Below are positions 53,401-64,000 of a stretch of 64,000 bases of DNA, piece after piece. The DNA is from Heterobasidion occidentale. Taxonomy: Eukaryota > Basidiomycota > Agaricomycetes > Russulales > Bondarzewiaceae. A program made the translations under genes and the position numbers. The stretch spans positions 744,001 through 808,000 of the forward strand of contig JBCAQO010000014.1 in assembly GCA_039111635.1 (NCBI GenBank), written 5' to 3'. The notes below the pieces were generated by a model. It was not told where the DNA came from. It made no database searches and was given only the letters and a program-made list of their open reading frames with translations. Every line of letters begins with the position of its first letter. The first letter of the stretch is position 1.

Positions 53401-54260
53401 GGTTGATAGACAACATCACTCGGTCAATGTTCGAGCGCCCGATGGAACGTATATGGACATCGGAGCGCTGAGACGGAACGCAGCCCTCCGAGCGACGGCG
53501 GTCGGCCGCACAGCGGCGCGTATCTGGAATGCGAAAAGACATGCACGTTCATAGGAAAACAAAGAAAGGGACGAGATGAAGCCGGCACAGCGAGACCGAC
53601 GCCCAGGAAGACCCGGAGCCTACTTATCACAGCCCGCGGGGATAGGGTACGCACTCACCAGTTGCCGAGCATCGATGCAGCGAGGGAAAGAATGCCCATG
53701 CACGTCATCACGCCGTAGACATGAGCGGACGCCGGTGCATGGCAGAGTCCTACTGTGGACACATAGGATCATGAGCAGCAGCACAGCAGGGCCTGAAAAC
53801 GAGCGTGCACTGCATCCACCCGTCGGGAGCAGTTGCATTTGAGGGTGCGTTCAGCCCGAGCCGCCCCTGGAGAAGACCCTTCGCGGCGCGTGAGCAGCGG
53901 CCGCCGATTGGCACGAGGACGAGCACAGGATGGGTCCGTGCGCCTCGAGCGATTCAATGGTGTCAAGGGTCACAATTCGAGGGGAGCCGTGTCGAGAGCG
54001 CGCGTAGTCGTGGCGAATGCCAGCAGTGGAGTCTGAGTTCGTTCGATACCGCGCTCCGGCCAAGTCGACTCGCTGAAATTTGGAGCGAGTATCCAGGGGA
54101 AAGTTTTCCTTTTGAAATCTGATGCTGCCTATCAGGCCAGTCAGGACGCACAGAGAGGAAAAGCCTGAAGCGACCGTATAGCTTCTTTGGATCATCGGTG
54201 CGACGCCGCCCAGCGCCGCCCCTGCAACGATTGACCGAGAGGAGATCAGCAAGCTTCGAA
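53401..54260 (-). CDS. possible multi-exon membrane protein, model incomplete
   Basis: Minus-strand pieces look like exons of a multi-pass protein. SIVAGAALGGVAPMIQRSYT and SGFSSLCVLTGLIGSI lie near 54130-54250. VYGVMTCMGILSLAASMLGN lies near 53650-53720 and is followed by a donor GTGAGT. VMLSINLRVSLNSISSALMR lies near 53330-53420. The order and hydrophobicity fit the fungal multi-spanning DUF6533/DUF6534-like proteins, but I cannot join the pieces in frame, and a pseudogene is equally possible. Confidence 0.3.
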
Positions 54261-54926
54261 ATCAGGTCCATCCAATAGTACTGCACGTCTTCCCACCAAG
54301 TGCACCCGACAAAGTCACGAACAGGGGCTCAGTCTCAAGTGCAAGCATTTAGCAGATGAACAGAGCCCCGGAATTGAAGCAAAAATCCCTGTTATCGTCG
54401 TTGGCATCGACGACGGAGACTGCCGGAACACCACCGGCCCGCCACTCCTTCCCCATCGGGCATGCGTAGTGTTCGCTCACCGAGATCTCCAACATACGAC
54501 GTTACTTACGTCGACTTACGCACAAGCTGGCCTGGTCCCTCTCAGATCCTAGAAACCGTGGACATCTAGTGGCAAGAATCCGACGTGCATCTGATGGCTA
54601 AGGATGATGTTCTCCAGGACCCCCGAATCGACGTTCACAGTTTTAGATGTGGACTCGACGCTGGAAGCCCTCAGCTGACGTCGCACCCGAGGGTGATAGC
54701 CTTTGCCTTCTAATGATCCCCGATGCCGCAGAAAAAAGAGAAAAAAGTCGATCGCCATCGGCTCCAAAGATACAAATCTTGAGATACCAAAGACATCGAC
54801 TCGGTGAAAACTGTACCTGTCAAGTGTGCTCCCCCAATTCAAAACCGAAAGTCTGAGCCACCAATCGCGGCACAATCGGCAACCTCTGTGCGCCCCTCGC
54901 GAGCCCGAGGCCCAACGGCGACCCGC

Positions 54927-55861
54927 TCACCGACGCCCTGCGCATCGTCTGCCCCGCGGCTCCATCCACACCCCGGCCCACGCTGACGCTCCTCCCGCCC
55001 CCACCGTCCTGCCCAGATCCAAGCTCCTGCGCGTCTCAGACGACCCTGCTCCCGAGCCACCATAATACCCGCTCCGCCGATAGATCCTCTCCCTTACCTG
55101 CACGACGCGCATCGCGGTCTCGAGCCCAAGTCGCCGCGCTTCTTCCACGCTGAGCGCGTCCGAACGCTCGCAAAGCTCTACGTACGCGTCGAGCGTCCAC
55201 CGTGCGCGGATACCGTACTTGTGTGAAAGCACGACCTTGTCGACGGGGTGCATCGGAAGTGTCTGCAGGGATTCGATCGCAAGCGCGCGGATGTCCGCGA
55301 AGGACCAAAGCGTCGAGAGGTGTAGGATGGACGTCCATTCGGCTGCAGTGGTTGGGTGGTGGCCACCAAATCGGCTGTGCATGGAGAGGCAGAGGTTACA
55401 TGGGGATGCCTGCAAGTGGAATGAGATAGACGCACGGAGGGTACAAAATCCATAAAAGTCGTTCAAAATCAATGCATGAGGCATCCAGGACAAGTGGGTT
55501 GTCGTCTGACTGGCCCACACCCTGCGCACCCTTTCCAAAAGGAAACTGCAGTTCTGGCATATCGTGGAAATATCGTGAATGTCTCGTGAGTGTCGAAGCA
55601 AAGATGCGAAAGAGTGTGTTTTCAATCTAATTGTGAAGTACCGAACACCCGCAAATTAACTTTTGGTTTGATCAGAGTAAAAGACGTGACACGCACCAAG
55701 ACCACCAGAGAACCGTCGTAGAAGTAATACTCGAGATGTCGTGTTACGCTGGAGGCCCTGTCCTCGATCGTGTTCACATCACCGGGAAACTTTCCAACAA
55801 CCTGGGTTTCATCGTCAGCGTCAGTGTCGTATTCCTGTCTACAAGTCCGGTGGGGAGCCAT
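54927..55861 (-). CDS. BTB/POZ domain protein, 267 residues
   Basis: Exons 55697-55861, 55436-55626 and 54927-55374 (minus) join in frame. The BTB fold spans about residues 44-190: YYFYDGSLVVLIENTLFRIF, NPLVLDASCIDFERLLWILY, AEWTSILHLSTLWSFADIRA, then RLGLETAMRVVQVRERI. It aligns piece by piece with the first 190 residues of the 1370-residue BTB protein at 37677-42043, with the same splice between the domain start and the ENTLFR/ENFLFR strand. It ends soon after the domain, without the long helix. BTB proteins of this basidiomycete type are numerous and mostly of unknown function. Confidence 0.82.
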
Positions 55862-56101
55862 GGGTATAACCAGGATGAAGGAGAAGAACAAAGGTGCCCA
55901 CAGCACTGTGAAATGAAGCCATTACCTCATCCAGACACATGGTTGAAACGAGGCAATGAAAAGGTTATAACATTAATTTACGGTGACAATTCCCCGAGAT
56001 TGAATAGAACAAAGGGCATTGCTGGTAAGCTATAGAGCTAAAGAGCGTTACATGTTAGATGGGCACTGAAGTACTGAAGGACAACCGAACGTGACTAACG
56101 T

Positions 56102-57042
56102 TCAGGTATCTTTGCGGCCTTCCTTGAAAGTCTTCTGGAACTCGTCATAGGTCTCCCGATCGAGGATGGCAAAGACGACGTGATCGAATGAACCCTTGAA
56201 CCGCGCGCCGTCGACAACGAGGAGATCCAACCAGATGCTTGCAACAACCCGCACGTTATTGCGAAAGATACCTGTCCCGAAACTGCCCAGCACCAGATCC
56301 CGCACACCGCTCTGCTCGAACAGATACAGGATTCTCGCCATCCTCTCTTTCATGACCCTTGCAATTTCTTCCTCCACGTTCGCGCCTGCGCCTCGACGTA
56401 CCACACCCGCATTGACTGCAGGACTTGTGACCACGTCAATCTCATATGGCTCGACCCAGCCGCCGTCATCGCTGCGAAACACCGTGACGGCGGGCGAGTA
56501 AATCATGGCGTGCGAGTAGTACCCGCCTCGAGGGTTCCTGGTGTGAAGGTCATAGAACCGCTGCGCCGTGCGCGTGATGAGGGTGGGGTAGATTGTAGAG
56601 GAGCGCGCGATGGACTCTTCCTGCGCTTGTGCGCCTGTAAGGAACCCACCACCGGGCTTCTTCGCGGACGCAAAGTTGAGCACTCCGATTTTGCGATCGG
56701 GTGACGGCGACGTGGCCGCAGATGATGTTCGAACAGCAAGACTGCGCGCTCCCTCGAGGGTAGATGCCTCGACGATCGACAACTCTCCTCGCGGTGAATC
56801 GCCGACGCGTTGGGATGATGCTGTCAAGGACCATGCTGAGAGCATTGACTCCGGAGCGTAGTATCGTGTTCTCTCAGCTGAAAAGTGGATGTCGACTGGA
56901 GGTCATACCAGGACCCATTCAGCGTATATGAGCCCTGTTTGATAGCTTCAAGAGTGGCATTAGCTACGCCTTGTAGTCTGGTACGACGCTTGTCATGGTT
57001 GGGAGAAGTAGTACTTGAGCCTCTGGCGGAAGATGAGGACAT
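56102..57042 (-). CDS. PARG-like ADP-ribose hydrolase (TIGR02452 type), one-base frameshift
   Basis: From ATG 57042 the frame gives MSSSSARGSSTTSPNHDKRR, ATLEAIKQGSYTLNGSWYDL. At the T run 56881-56884 one base is missing, after which the next frame gives RTRYYAPESMLSAWS and the catalytic part. That part has VLNFASAKKPGGGFLTGAQA and QEESIARSS, the GGG...QEE signature of poly(ADP-ribose) glycohydrolase macrodomains, followed by YYSHAMIYSPAVTVFR, VVTSPAVNAG and LVLGSFGTGIFRN. About 313 residues if repaired. It would remove ADP-ribose from proteins. I considered an intron at the break, but the only candidate is 31 nt and out of phase. Confidence 0.82.
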
Positions 57043-57191
57043 ATTTTTGACAGAAGGGTATAGAAGATAGACAGAGAGGAGGACATGATGAGTTCTGGGT
57101 GTATCTCTATTCAAGCTCAAGTACGATAGCCTATGATTCGCTCCGAGGAAGCGTCCCGTTGATATTGTCTCAAGCTGCGTAATTTATATAA

Positions 57192-57262
57192 GCATTAATG
57201 GGGTAGTGGTAACCTGGGTCGTTGCCATCGACCCGCCGGGGGTTCGATTCCCTCTTAATGCA
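57192..57262 (+). tRNA. tRNA-Gly(GCC)
   Basis: 71 nt folding as a cloverleaf: acceptor GCATTAA/TTAATGC plus A73, D-arm GGGT/ACCT, anticodon arm GGTCG/CGACC with loop TTGCCAT, T-arm GGGGG/CCCTC with loop TTCGATT. Anticodon GCC. The internal promoter boxes are present. No intron. Confidence 0.93.
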
Positions 57263-57279
57263 CCCGTTTGACGGTGTTC

Positions 57280-57284
57280 TTTTT
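57280..57284 (+). terminator. RNA polymerase III terminator
   Basis: TTTTT 17 nt after the tRNA end. Confidence 0.7.
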
Positions 57285-57616
57285 GAAAATTCGAGATTCC
57301 TGCGATTGTAGATGTAGGAATACACAAACTCCCAATGTGTGCGTCCGATTTTACATCTCCACTCCATGTTTGAGGGTAATGTGCTCTCGTAGACTCAAAT
57401 CGATATGAACGAAACTCTTTGGAAAATGATACCAAGCTCCGATGCATACGATTCATACATGCCACGGTGCTACCACTTTCTATCCGATCGCTTATACCCC
57501 CATTCCATCTCCTGCCCTCCCTTTCTGAACCCCTCGGAGAAATCTGCTCTCCAAGCCCCTCGCAATTTCTTTTCCCTGAAAACCCCCATCAGTAAACACG
57601 GAGTTCATGAGGTCTC

Positions 57617-57852
57617 AGATATTCCCCGGAGCAAGTAAGACGATCATACACCCCCAGGGCTTCGTAGGAAATGACAACCGATCTGTGATCCGAGCGTAGA
57701 AACCAGGAGTGATATCAGAATTAAAACCGAGTGAACTCAGACTGAAGCTGACAAACTCCTGCTCAGCATTAAACCCGGCTGAGTTCTGAGATTATGCTGA
57801 GGTGGCGGAATCTCAGACTAATCCTGAAAACCGATGCGAGAATTTTGCTGAG
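57617..57852. repeat. cluster of CTCAG/CTGAG words upstream of the transposase gene
   Basis: At least eight CTCAG or CTGAG pentamers in about 235 bp, in both orientations, directly upstream of the transposase gene. Similar short subterminal repeats bind transposase in CACTA-like elements. No matching cluster is seen on the 3' side, and no terminal inverted repeat was identified, so this is tentative. Confidence 0.4.
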
Positions 57853-57947
57853 ATGCACCTGGCCATGATATAATCTTGCTAAATCAGCATGTTCAGACTC
57901 CGCGGTTTGCGCCTGCAAGAACTATCACAACCTTCTGTCCACCAAGC

Positions 57948-60900
57948 ATGGCCGAAGGCTTTCGACACCCCACCTGTAAGTGTGCACCTCCCTCTTCAGA
58001 CAAACGGCGCTAATGTGCTTCGGAACAGATTGGCGCGCCGGGACTGGTCCCAAAAAAAATCTGTGGACATGCTTGGCCTGCAAAGATGCTCGATGGAAGA
58101 ACGCGTACGACGCCGCCCGTCATGAAAACACCAGCACGCACTCCGAACATGTTGCGTTCCTTCAAAAACAAACGGATATGACATCTCCACATCCCTCTCT
58201 TATGACGGAGCGTGTGATCAGGGTGGCCGCCCCTCTCACGGAAATCTGTGTCGACTTGTCCCGCTCCCTCCAATCCCCTGACCCTGCAGAGCCACTGAAT
58301 GGACATTTGGTCGACTGTTCTGCACCCCTGGATGAGTCTCTTTACTCTCTCGGGGCAGAATTTAACATGCCGTTCGATCAAAGCGCGATTGCCGGGCTGT
58401 CGCATTCGCTCGCGGAGTGGATGGCTGATCCACGACAACCTCCTGCGGCTCATCTGCCCGCCGCACCACTACCCTTCCCCGACACGTTTATACCACACCG
58501 TAAGTGGCCTCCATCGCCTTCTGTTCTCAAGATCACATTTTCTCATTATAAACTCCTCATAGACGGCCTCTACACCGGCACCCGACCCACCCGCCAGGCT
58601 CGCGAGCGACCAGAAAACCCCGCGTGGTATCCTTGGCCAAACAAGGTTGTAAGTTTACTAGTTTTTCTTACAATGAGATGTAGTCTCACAATTGCACAAG
58701 GTTTGTGTTCTCGACATCCTCCGCAACCTGCCACGATCACTGTTTTCGGATGCTCAAATGGAGATAATCACCTGGGGTATGCAAAACCTCGGGATTGATG
58801 ATCTGCCGGCTATTTCAACCCTTAAAGACACTTTAAATGGACTGCAACAGAGGTACGGGATCCGGACAACGCGACATGAAGGTGCGCTCGGCCATGTGTA
58901 CTATACGAACAGTCTGGCGGACCAGATATGTCAGGTAAGCCGGCCGAACACTCACTGTACAGCGAGATTGAAACGTTCTACATTGTTAGGAATACTCCAA
59001 CCCTCGGGTGTCCCCCCGCCTGTGCGCATACCCCGAGGACGCGGGTGACAAGCTCGAGCAAGCTTGGCAGGGCGAGCGTTGGCTCAAGGAAATCGACCCG
59101 TCACTCACCACGCCAATGATCCGAATCCACGGACAAGATTTCTATCTATTTGAGCCAACCAAGCTCGACGATGGACGTGTCATCCTGCCGACGCGTTGGT
59201 TCTTTCGCACCGAGCAAGTGGACGGAAAGGTCATGCGATGCTTTCATGCTCAAGCATGCCGGCTGGAAGCGCTCGTCACAGAGGAAGGCCCGAGAGGCTA
59301 TGTTGCACATGAATACGAGACACTGGAGGTTGACGCGCAGAAACTCCTGCTCTCGTTTCCGAGGCTTGTCAAGACTTTCCATCTTGATAATCTCCCGGAT
59401 CCTCGTGTCATGTTGGGTCCGTGAGCTACGAGCTTGTATATAATTCTATCAATTGAATGCTCGGTGTCTAGGTTCTATTCAAGGTCTGGGTCAAGGAATC
59501 TCTCCATGGTCGCACTCTCACAATCCTTCGCAAGGGAATGATTGGCGCGCGAAATCTAAGGGTCACCGAGTCGCCGCCATGATGATGTGGCTATATTGTG
59601 ACGACACCTCCGGTAATTTGTCCAAAAAATGGAACAAGCACAACTCGTTCTTGTGGACTCCAGCAGGACTGCCGCGAGATCACGCTCAAAAGCAATACAA
59701 TGTCCACTTCTTGGCCACTTCCAACATAGCTCCCCCATTGGAAATGCTCGACGCTGTGGTCAACGACCTTGAGTGAGTGATAGTGTTTGTCGGTGTGGCC
59801 TTGCTAATGTGTTTGGCATGATGGCATCCAGAGATGCACAACGGAATGGAATCTGGGCATGGGATGTTGCTGCCCAAGAACTCATTCTTGTCTTCCCCGT
59901 TGTGCTGGCGCTGCTCGGGGACAATCCCATGCAAAGTGAGTTCGCGTGTCATATCGGACTGCGCGGGAAATTCTTTTGTCGGACGTGCTGGGTCAAGGGC
60001 AGAGATGCCGAGGACGAGGCAGCATCTCTGCCCTTGAGGTCAACAGCGCCAGCTCCTGGTGGTGGATTATTTGCGACCGACTCAGATGTGGTGTCGCTCA
60101 ATGGCTCGTCTGTCAATGGCAGCACCCAAGCTTCAACATCCAGACTGTCATCGGAGGGAAGACATGCTGCTGCCGAGGTGCTGGATCGACCTCTCTCGGC
60201 CGTCTCTGAACGTGCCGCCGGCCCATCCATTGAGTCAAATGTCCCGCTGGAAGTAGGGATAGATTCTCCTGTCAAAAAAAGGAGGGGGAGGGCTCTCGAG
60301 ACGCTCCAGCAATTGGCAGATCGTGCGCGTCGATTTTTGGCTGTGAGTTAGTGTCACTCATCCACATTTCGTTGTTCTCAGTCTATTGGCAGCCACCTGT
60401 CATGCGGAACAAGGTGGAAACTCAGGCCAAACTCAGGTCTATATTCAAGACAGCTCAAAGGGTAGGCGGTATGAGCCAAGCAACCAAATTGCACACTGCC
60501 TTTGGTGTAAAAGATACTTTCCAGGACGTGTTTATCGAAAAAATTGCCACCCTCACACGAAAGTTGGCCGGTTCTATGGGTGACAAGCAAAAGGCTGTTG
60601 ATCAGTTGGTTGCTTCGTTTCCGGCGGACACTTCGAGCCCTGTGTGGCGCATCCGAGGTACGAATGCCCAGTATTGGTATCCATTTGTTATGGCAGATGT
60701 AACATTGATGTCGGCAGGTCTCGACCCGCACTTGGACACCCCGGTCGAAATTCTGCACGTCATACTCCTGGGTTTTGTCAAATATTTCTGGAGAGATGCA
60801 ATAGCACGCCAGAATGGTGAGAATAAGGCTCTCCTGATCTCTCGACTGTGTTCTATAGATGTGTCGGGATTGGGCTGCTCGAAACTTGTGGGACAGACCC

Positions 60901-62615
60901 TTGTTCAATATGCCGGATCACTCACGGGCCGTGATTTCCGTGTCATTGCCCAGGTCGCCCCTTTTGTGTTGTACGATCTTGTGGAGCGAGAGTGTTACAA
61001 CACGTGGTTGGCGTTGGCGCAACTTGTTCCCTTGATATGGCAGCCATGCATCGAGAACCTCGAGCGGCATCTTGTGAGTGGCATTGAGCCCTTCTTTCAT
61101 ACCTGTGGCTCATAGCTTGGTACAACTTTGGTAAAGGCCGAACTCGAACACAGCATTAATCACTTTCTTCTGTGCACGGTGATCTGGACTCCCCGTTGGT
61201 TTAATAAACCAAAGTTCCACATTGTGCGACACTTGCCCTTCCACGTCCGTCGCTTCGGTCCCGCGATCCTATTCGCCACGGAGGCTTTTGAGTCGTTCAA
61301 CGCGGTGATACGAGATTACAGCATTCACAGTAATAGACACGCACCTTCGCGTGACATTGCTCTGGGGTTTGCGCACTCCAGTCGTGTGCGTCACCTCATG
61401 AGTGGTGGCATCGTGCTGGTTCGTCAACCAGAGGGGCAGCTGGGCGAAGCGGATGCATCCAGGGGTGGGTTAACAGCATGCCCGTCGTTGAATGCACGAG
61501 AAGGCCCCAGCTGTCGACAAGCAGGCCCTGATGTTTTGGCCCTGGTGCACACTAGTGGCGTGCGAGTGAACTTCGTGGCCAGGCAGCTAGGCTTGAGTGA
61601 CGAGGAGGCCGCTCCAATCGTTGGTGAGTTCCACGCGACACTGAGAGTCCCGATGAACTGACCAGAACACTGTTTGGATCAGGGGCAGTGCGTCGTGATT
61701 CCACTCCACCACAAGGATGGGCGACTCTTCAGACGAGGACGCTCCTGCCGGGGTGCATTCGTAACCCCCTCCTCCATCAATTCCTGACGTGTGTATCTGT
61801 TATCGTGCGCGATGGCGAACGCGCAGAGGTAAATTCGTGGGTGTTCACACGAGACACTCGAGCAGGACCAAGGGCCAAGGTCCAGATCGCAAGGATTGTT
61901 GAGATTCTGCAGGTTTACGGCACGGACGCACAATTGGAGGGACGTGCTAACGCGGTACTGATTCAAACCCACGATGTCTCAGCACCCGCTGCCATCTACA
62001 ATTTGCCTACTTTAATTGCACGAGGGTGGGCCCTCGTGCCTCCTGAAGTGAGTAACACTCCGCCTTCGCAGACCCCGCCTGACAGATCCACCGCAGTCCC
62101 TCGTATGCCCTGTCAATGTCCAGCATAACTGTGCTCGACATGGTTGCGATGACACCGCCCGAATCGCCGTGCGGCAAGAGAACGAGGTTTCTACCAGAAC
62201 CCGTGCCGCAATACATCACAAGGGCGGCCTCGATTTTGTGCTCAATACGGGTCAGCTTCGAGATGCCGACCTGATGTCCAGCTTCCGTGTCTCCCCAACG
62301 CCTCTGGACAAGGATAACGCGATTCTCACTGGCGCCACCCAAGAGATCAATTCGCGCAAGGCGCAAAACGTAGGAACCACATTGCCCAGGGGTGCAAGAG
62401 GTACGCGAGGACGATCGCGTGCGGTGAGACCCAGTAGAATAGGTACATCGAGCTCCTCCGCGTTGAGTTCCACCCCAGCCGATAGTCGGACAATGGCAGG
62501 GGACGGGGTGCACAGTGGCAGTCTGCGCCGGACAGAGGATCAGTCAGTATTCTCGAGTCGGTCTGTTTCCGGAGAGAGACCCGAGCCTGTACCCCAACAT
62601 AGTGCTACTGCTTAG
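57948..62615 (+). CDS. CACTA/CMC-like transposase, 1397 residues
   Basis: Ten exons join in frame: 57948-57975, 58029-58648, 58701-58934, 58990-59416, 59472-59772, 59832-60342, 60393-61073, 61116-61623, 61683-62047 and 62097-62615. The N-terminal zinc finger is WTCLACKDARWKNAYDAARH followed by H. The core has MMMWLYCDDTSGN, KKWNKHNSFLW, YNVHFLATSNIAPPLEML, LLGDNPMQSEFACHIG and KFFCRTCWVKG. The C-terminal part has KPKFHIVRHLPFHVRRFGP and EAFESFNAVIRDYSIHSNRH, like the DUF4218-type region of Tnp2 transposases; VCPVNVQHNC follows. I infer a DNA transposase; KDZ or Plavaka relatives are alternatives. In 59472-59580 another frame (LFKVWVKESLHGRTLTILRK) looks more protein-like, which hints at two compensating indels. 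The gene is otherwise intact. Confidence 0.72.
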
Positions 62616-63139
62616 TGTAGCACTTGTAGCTGGCACGATATGGTACCCTGGAAAGTAGATTGCGCCAAGTGTGTGAATTCCAGCGTGAACAACCATGACA
62701 GGAGTCCACTGCCTCGCCTGCGACGCAGAGGCGAGTGGGCACGTGCCCGACACCCGACCGCAGATCTGAACTTGTTGAGATTTGGTTCCGTTTTCATTTG
62801 GTTCCGTCTGGCTGTCTTGGACCAATGATCCTCTCATGGACTCCCGCAATTACACACAGCAATGCATCACTCTGAAGCATCAGACCAGTCTCGAGGAGCC
62901 ATCCATTTTGACTTGGCCACATCAGCAACTCCCACCACCATCTACCACCGGCACCCCACACTGTCTCGATCGCCAAGCAGAAGACAAGGGCGTCAACATT
63001 ACAACTGCTGACCGGCACTTTCAGTGAGAGAGTAGAGTGCTCAAGATAGACACAGGACATAACTATTCCAGGTATAGTAAATATCTCGAGGTACACCCCC
63101 TACTGTTGCCCCTCATGCGAACGAGCCCTACCCGCCCAT
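62616..63139. other. spacer after the transposase gene, no gene
   Basis: About 520 bp without a supportable ORF or clear terminal inverted repeat. Confidence 0.45.
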
Positions 63140-64000
63140 TCATTCTTCCTCACTCGCACTGACATACACTAATCCCTTGATCACCACGGGCCCTCGTGGA
63201 TGCCCACAAACTCTCCGCCGCGACGCCCTGGATTGCGAAGTGTCAGCATCGCCTGCAAACACCTCTGACGCTGTGCGGACACGCGCTATCGGGTGGGCCA
63301 CCGCACATGTATTGCGGGTTGAGGGACGGGGCCTGTCCACTCCTCGTGACTCAGACACCCCCATGAGACCGCCTCTGAAACCATTGAACCACGGGAGCTC
63401 TCCCGAGGGACTCCTAGCGCCTAGTGAAGCCGTAGCCTCATGCCCAGCCCCGTCACTGTTGACTGCCACCCTGCCCCCATCGTTTTGTGAACCCAACAAC
63501 TCTGGCTGCGAGTCCTCAGGAGTGCCCAACGATGGATGGTCACACCACGGCCCACACGAGCGATCCTCATGGGCCGCGTTCCACGCCCTCAGGAACCCGC
63601 TGAAGCGCAGAGAGGGCACGCAGGAAGACGACGCAGTCATCGAAATATTGTGAATCTCACCGGAGGGGTTCTCCTCCATATCCAGCGGCCCCCTCGCCTT
63701 CAATTGCACCGCTGTGAACTTGGGCTGCCTCGGATGGCCAGCGTTCCTAGCAGCCTCCGCCGGGGTGGGGGGTGCCTCGCTCGAAGGGACCTCGGCATCT
63801 TTGGGCTCCTCCCCTTTGGCCGGGACAACATCCGCAGGCGTCCGAGTGCCATACAGAAGACCTGTAAGGTTTTTGCGGGCCAGGTAGCGCGGGACATGCT
63901 CCCCCGGCATGAAGAAACCCTCCACCACTGCATTGTTTGGCTCGGGGTTCTCATAATCGGCAGGAGTGAACTCCAGTCCTTCTCGTGGCACAACGTCAGC
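63140..64000 (-). CDS. C-terminal part of an unknown protein, cut by the window edge
   Basis: One minus-strand frame is open from the right edge to TGA at 63140-63142, giving at least 286 codons. The sequence includes EGLEFTPADYENPEPNNAVV, FFMPGEHVPRYLARKNLTGL, a Pro/Ala/Glu linker, RFSGFLRAWNAAHEDRSCGP and RGPVVIKGLVYVSAS at the end. It has no recognised domain. It could be the tail of another transposon protein or a host gene; the 5' part is outside the window. Confidence 0.4.
   Translation of the reverse strand, partial: ADVVPREGLEFTPADYENPEPNNAVVEGFFMPGEHVPRYLARKNLTGLLYGTRTPADVVPAKGEEPKDAEVPSSEAPPTPAEAARNAGHPRQPKFTAVQLKARGPLDMEENPSGEIHNISMTASSSCVPSLRFSGFLRAWNAAHEDRSCGPWCDHPSLGTPEDSQPELLGSQNDGGRVAVNSDGAGHEATASLGARSPSGELPWFNGFRGGLMGVSESRGVDRPRPSTRNTCAVAHPIARVRTASEVFAGDADTSQSRASRRRVCGHPRGPVVIKGLVYVSASEEE

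Noticed and set aside
56880..56912. 31-nt intron explaining the frame change in the PARG-like gene
   Set aside because: Starts GTATGA and ends TTTTCAG but is too short and out of phase; a missing T fits better.

Overview
The window is nuclear DNA from a filamentous basidiomycete, most likely an Agaricomycete of Polyporales type. The evidence is the short (about 50-100 nt) GTNNGT...AG introns that cut most host genes into many small exons, the chromodomain Ty3/Gypsy elements, the fungal BTB proteins, and a large CACTA-like transposase family. This is inference from gene style; no marker gene fixes the species.

Layout. 1-8.5 kb: a nearly intact Ty3/Gypsy chromovirus (element 1, 794-8511, LTRs 321/320 bp, target duplication ATGGC). 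9.0-19.8 kb: a second, larger chromovirus (element 2, 9010-19829, LTRs 665/660 bp, target duplication GAGCC). 20.9-24.0 kb: older minus-strand relatives of the element 2 LTR. One still has its polypurine tract and carries a nested solo LTR of a third family; the other is a solo LTR with its own target duplication. 24-63 kb: host genes. These are a monoacylglycerol lipase (+), a small membrane-anchored coiled-coil protein (-), two uncharacterised proteins (-), a 1370-residue BTB plus long-helix protein (-), a small unknown protein (-), an oligopeptide transporter of the OPT family (-), a doubtful membrane-protein gene (-), a second, short BTB protein (-), a PARG-like ADP-ribose hydrolase (-) and a tRNA-Gly(GCC). 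57.9-62.6 kb: a ten-exon CACTA/CMC-like transposase gene (+). The window ends inside an unidentified minus-strand ORF.

The most interesting content is RNA architecture in the two chromoviruses. Both appear to prime reverse transcription with the 5' end of their own transcript. In each, a 10-nt sequence 34 bp downstream of the LTR TATA box is the exact reverse complement of a site 2 nt inside the 5' LTR end. In element 2 the LTR downstream of the inferred start holds four perfect 7-9 bp hairpins that all have the loop CTTCCT but have different stems. Its 2.4-kb 3' untranslated region is a string of hairpins, including 15 copies of a stem / six-base loop (mostly CGCAAC-like) / TAAACTA module whose stems covary between copies. 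Element 1 has one copy of the same module after its third ORF. Both elements also carry an extra ORF after the chromodomain.

A caution applies to all reading frames. Both retroelements, the OPT gene and the PARG-like gene show single-base deletions, nearly all in short homopolymers, although LTR pairs and target duplications are almost perfect. Under-called homopolymers in the assembly explain this more simply than decay, but the sequence alone cannot decide.
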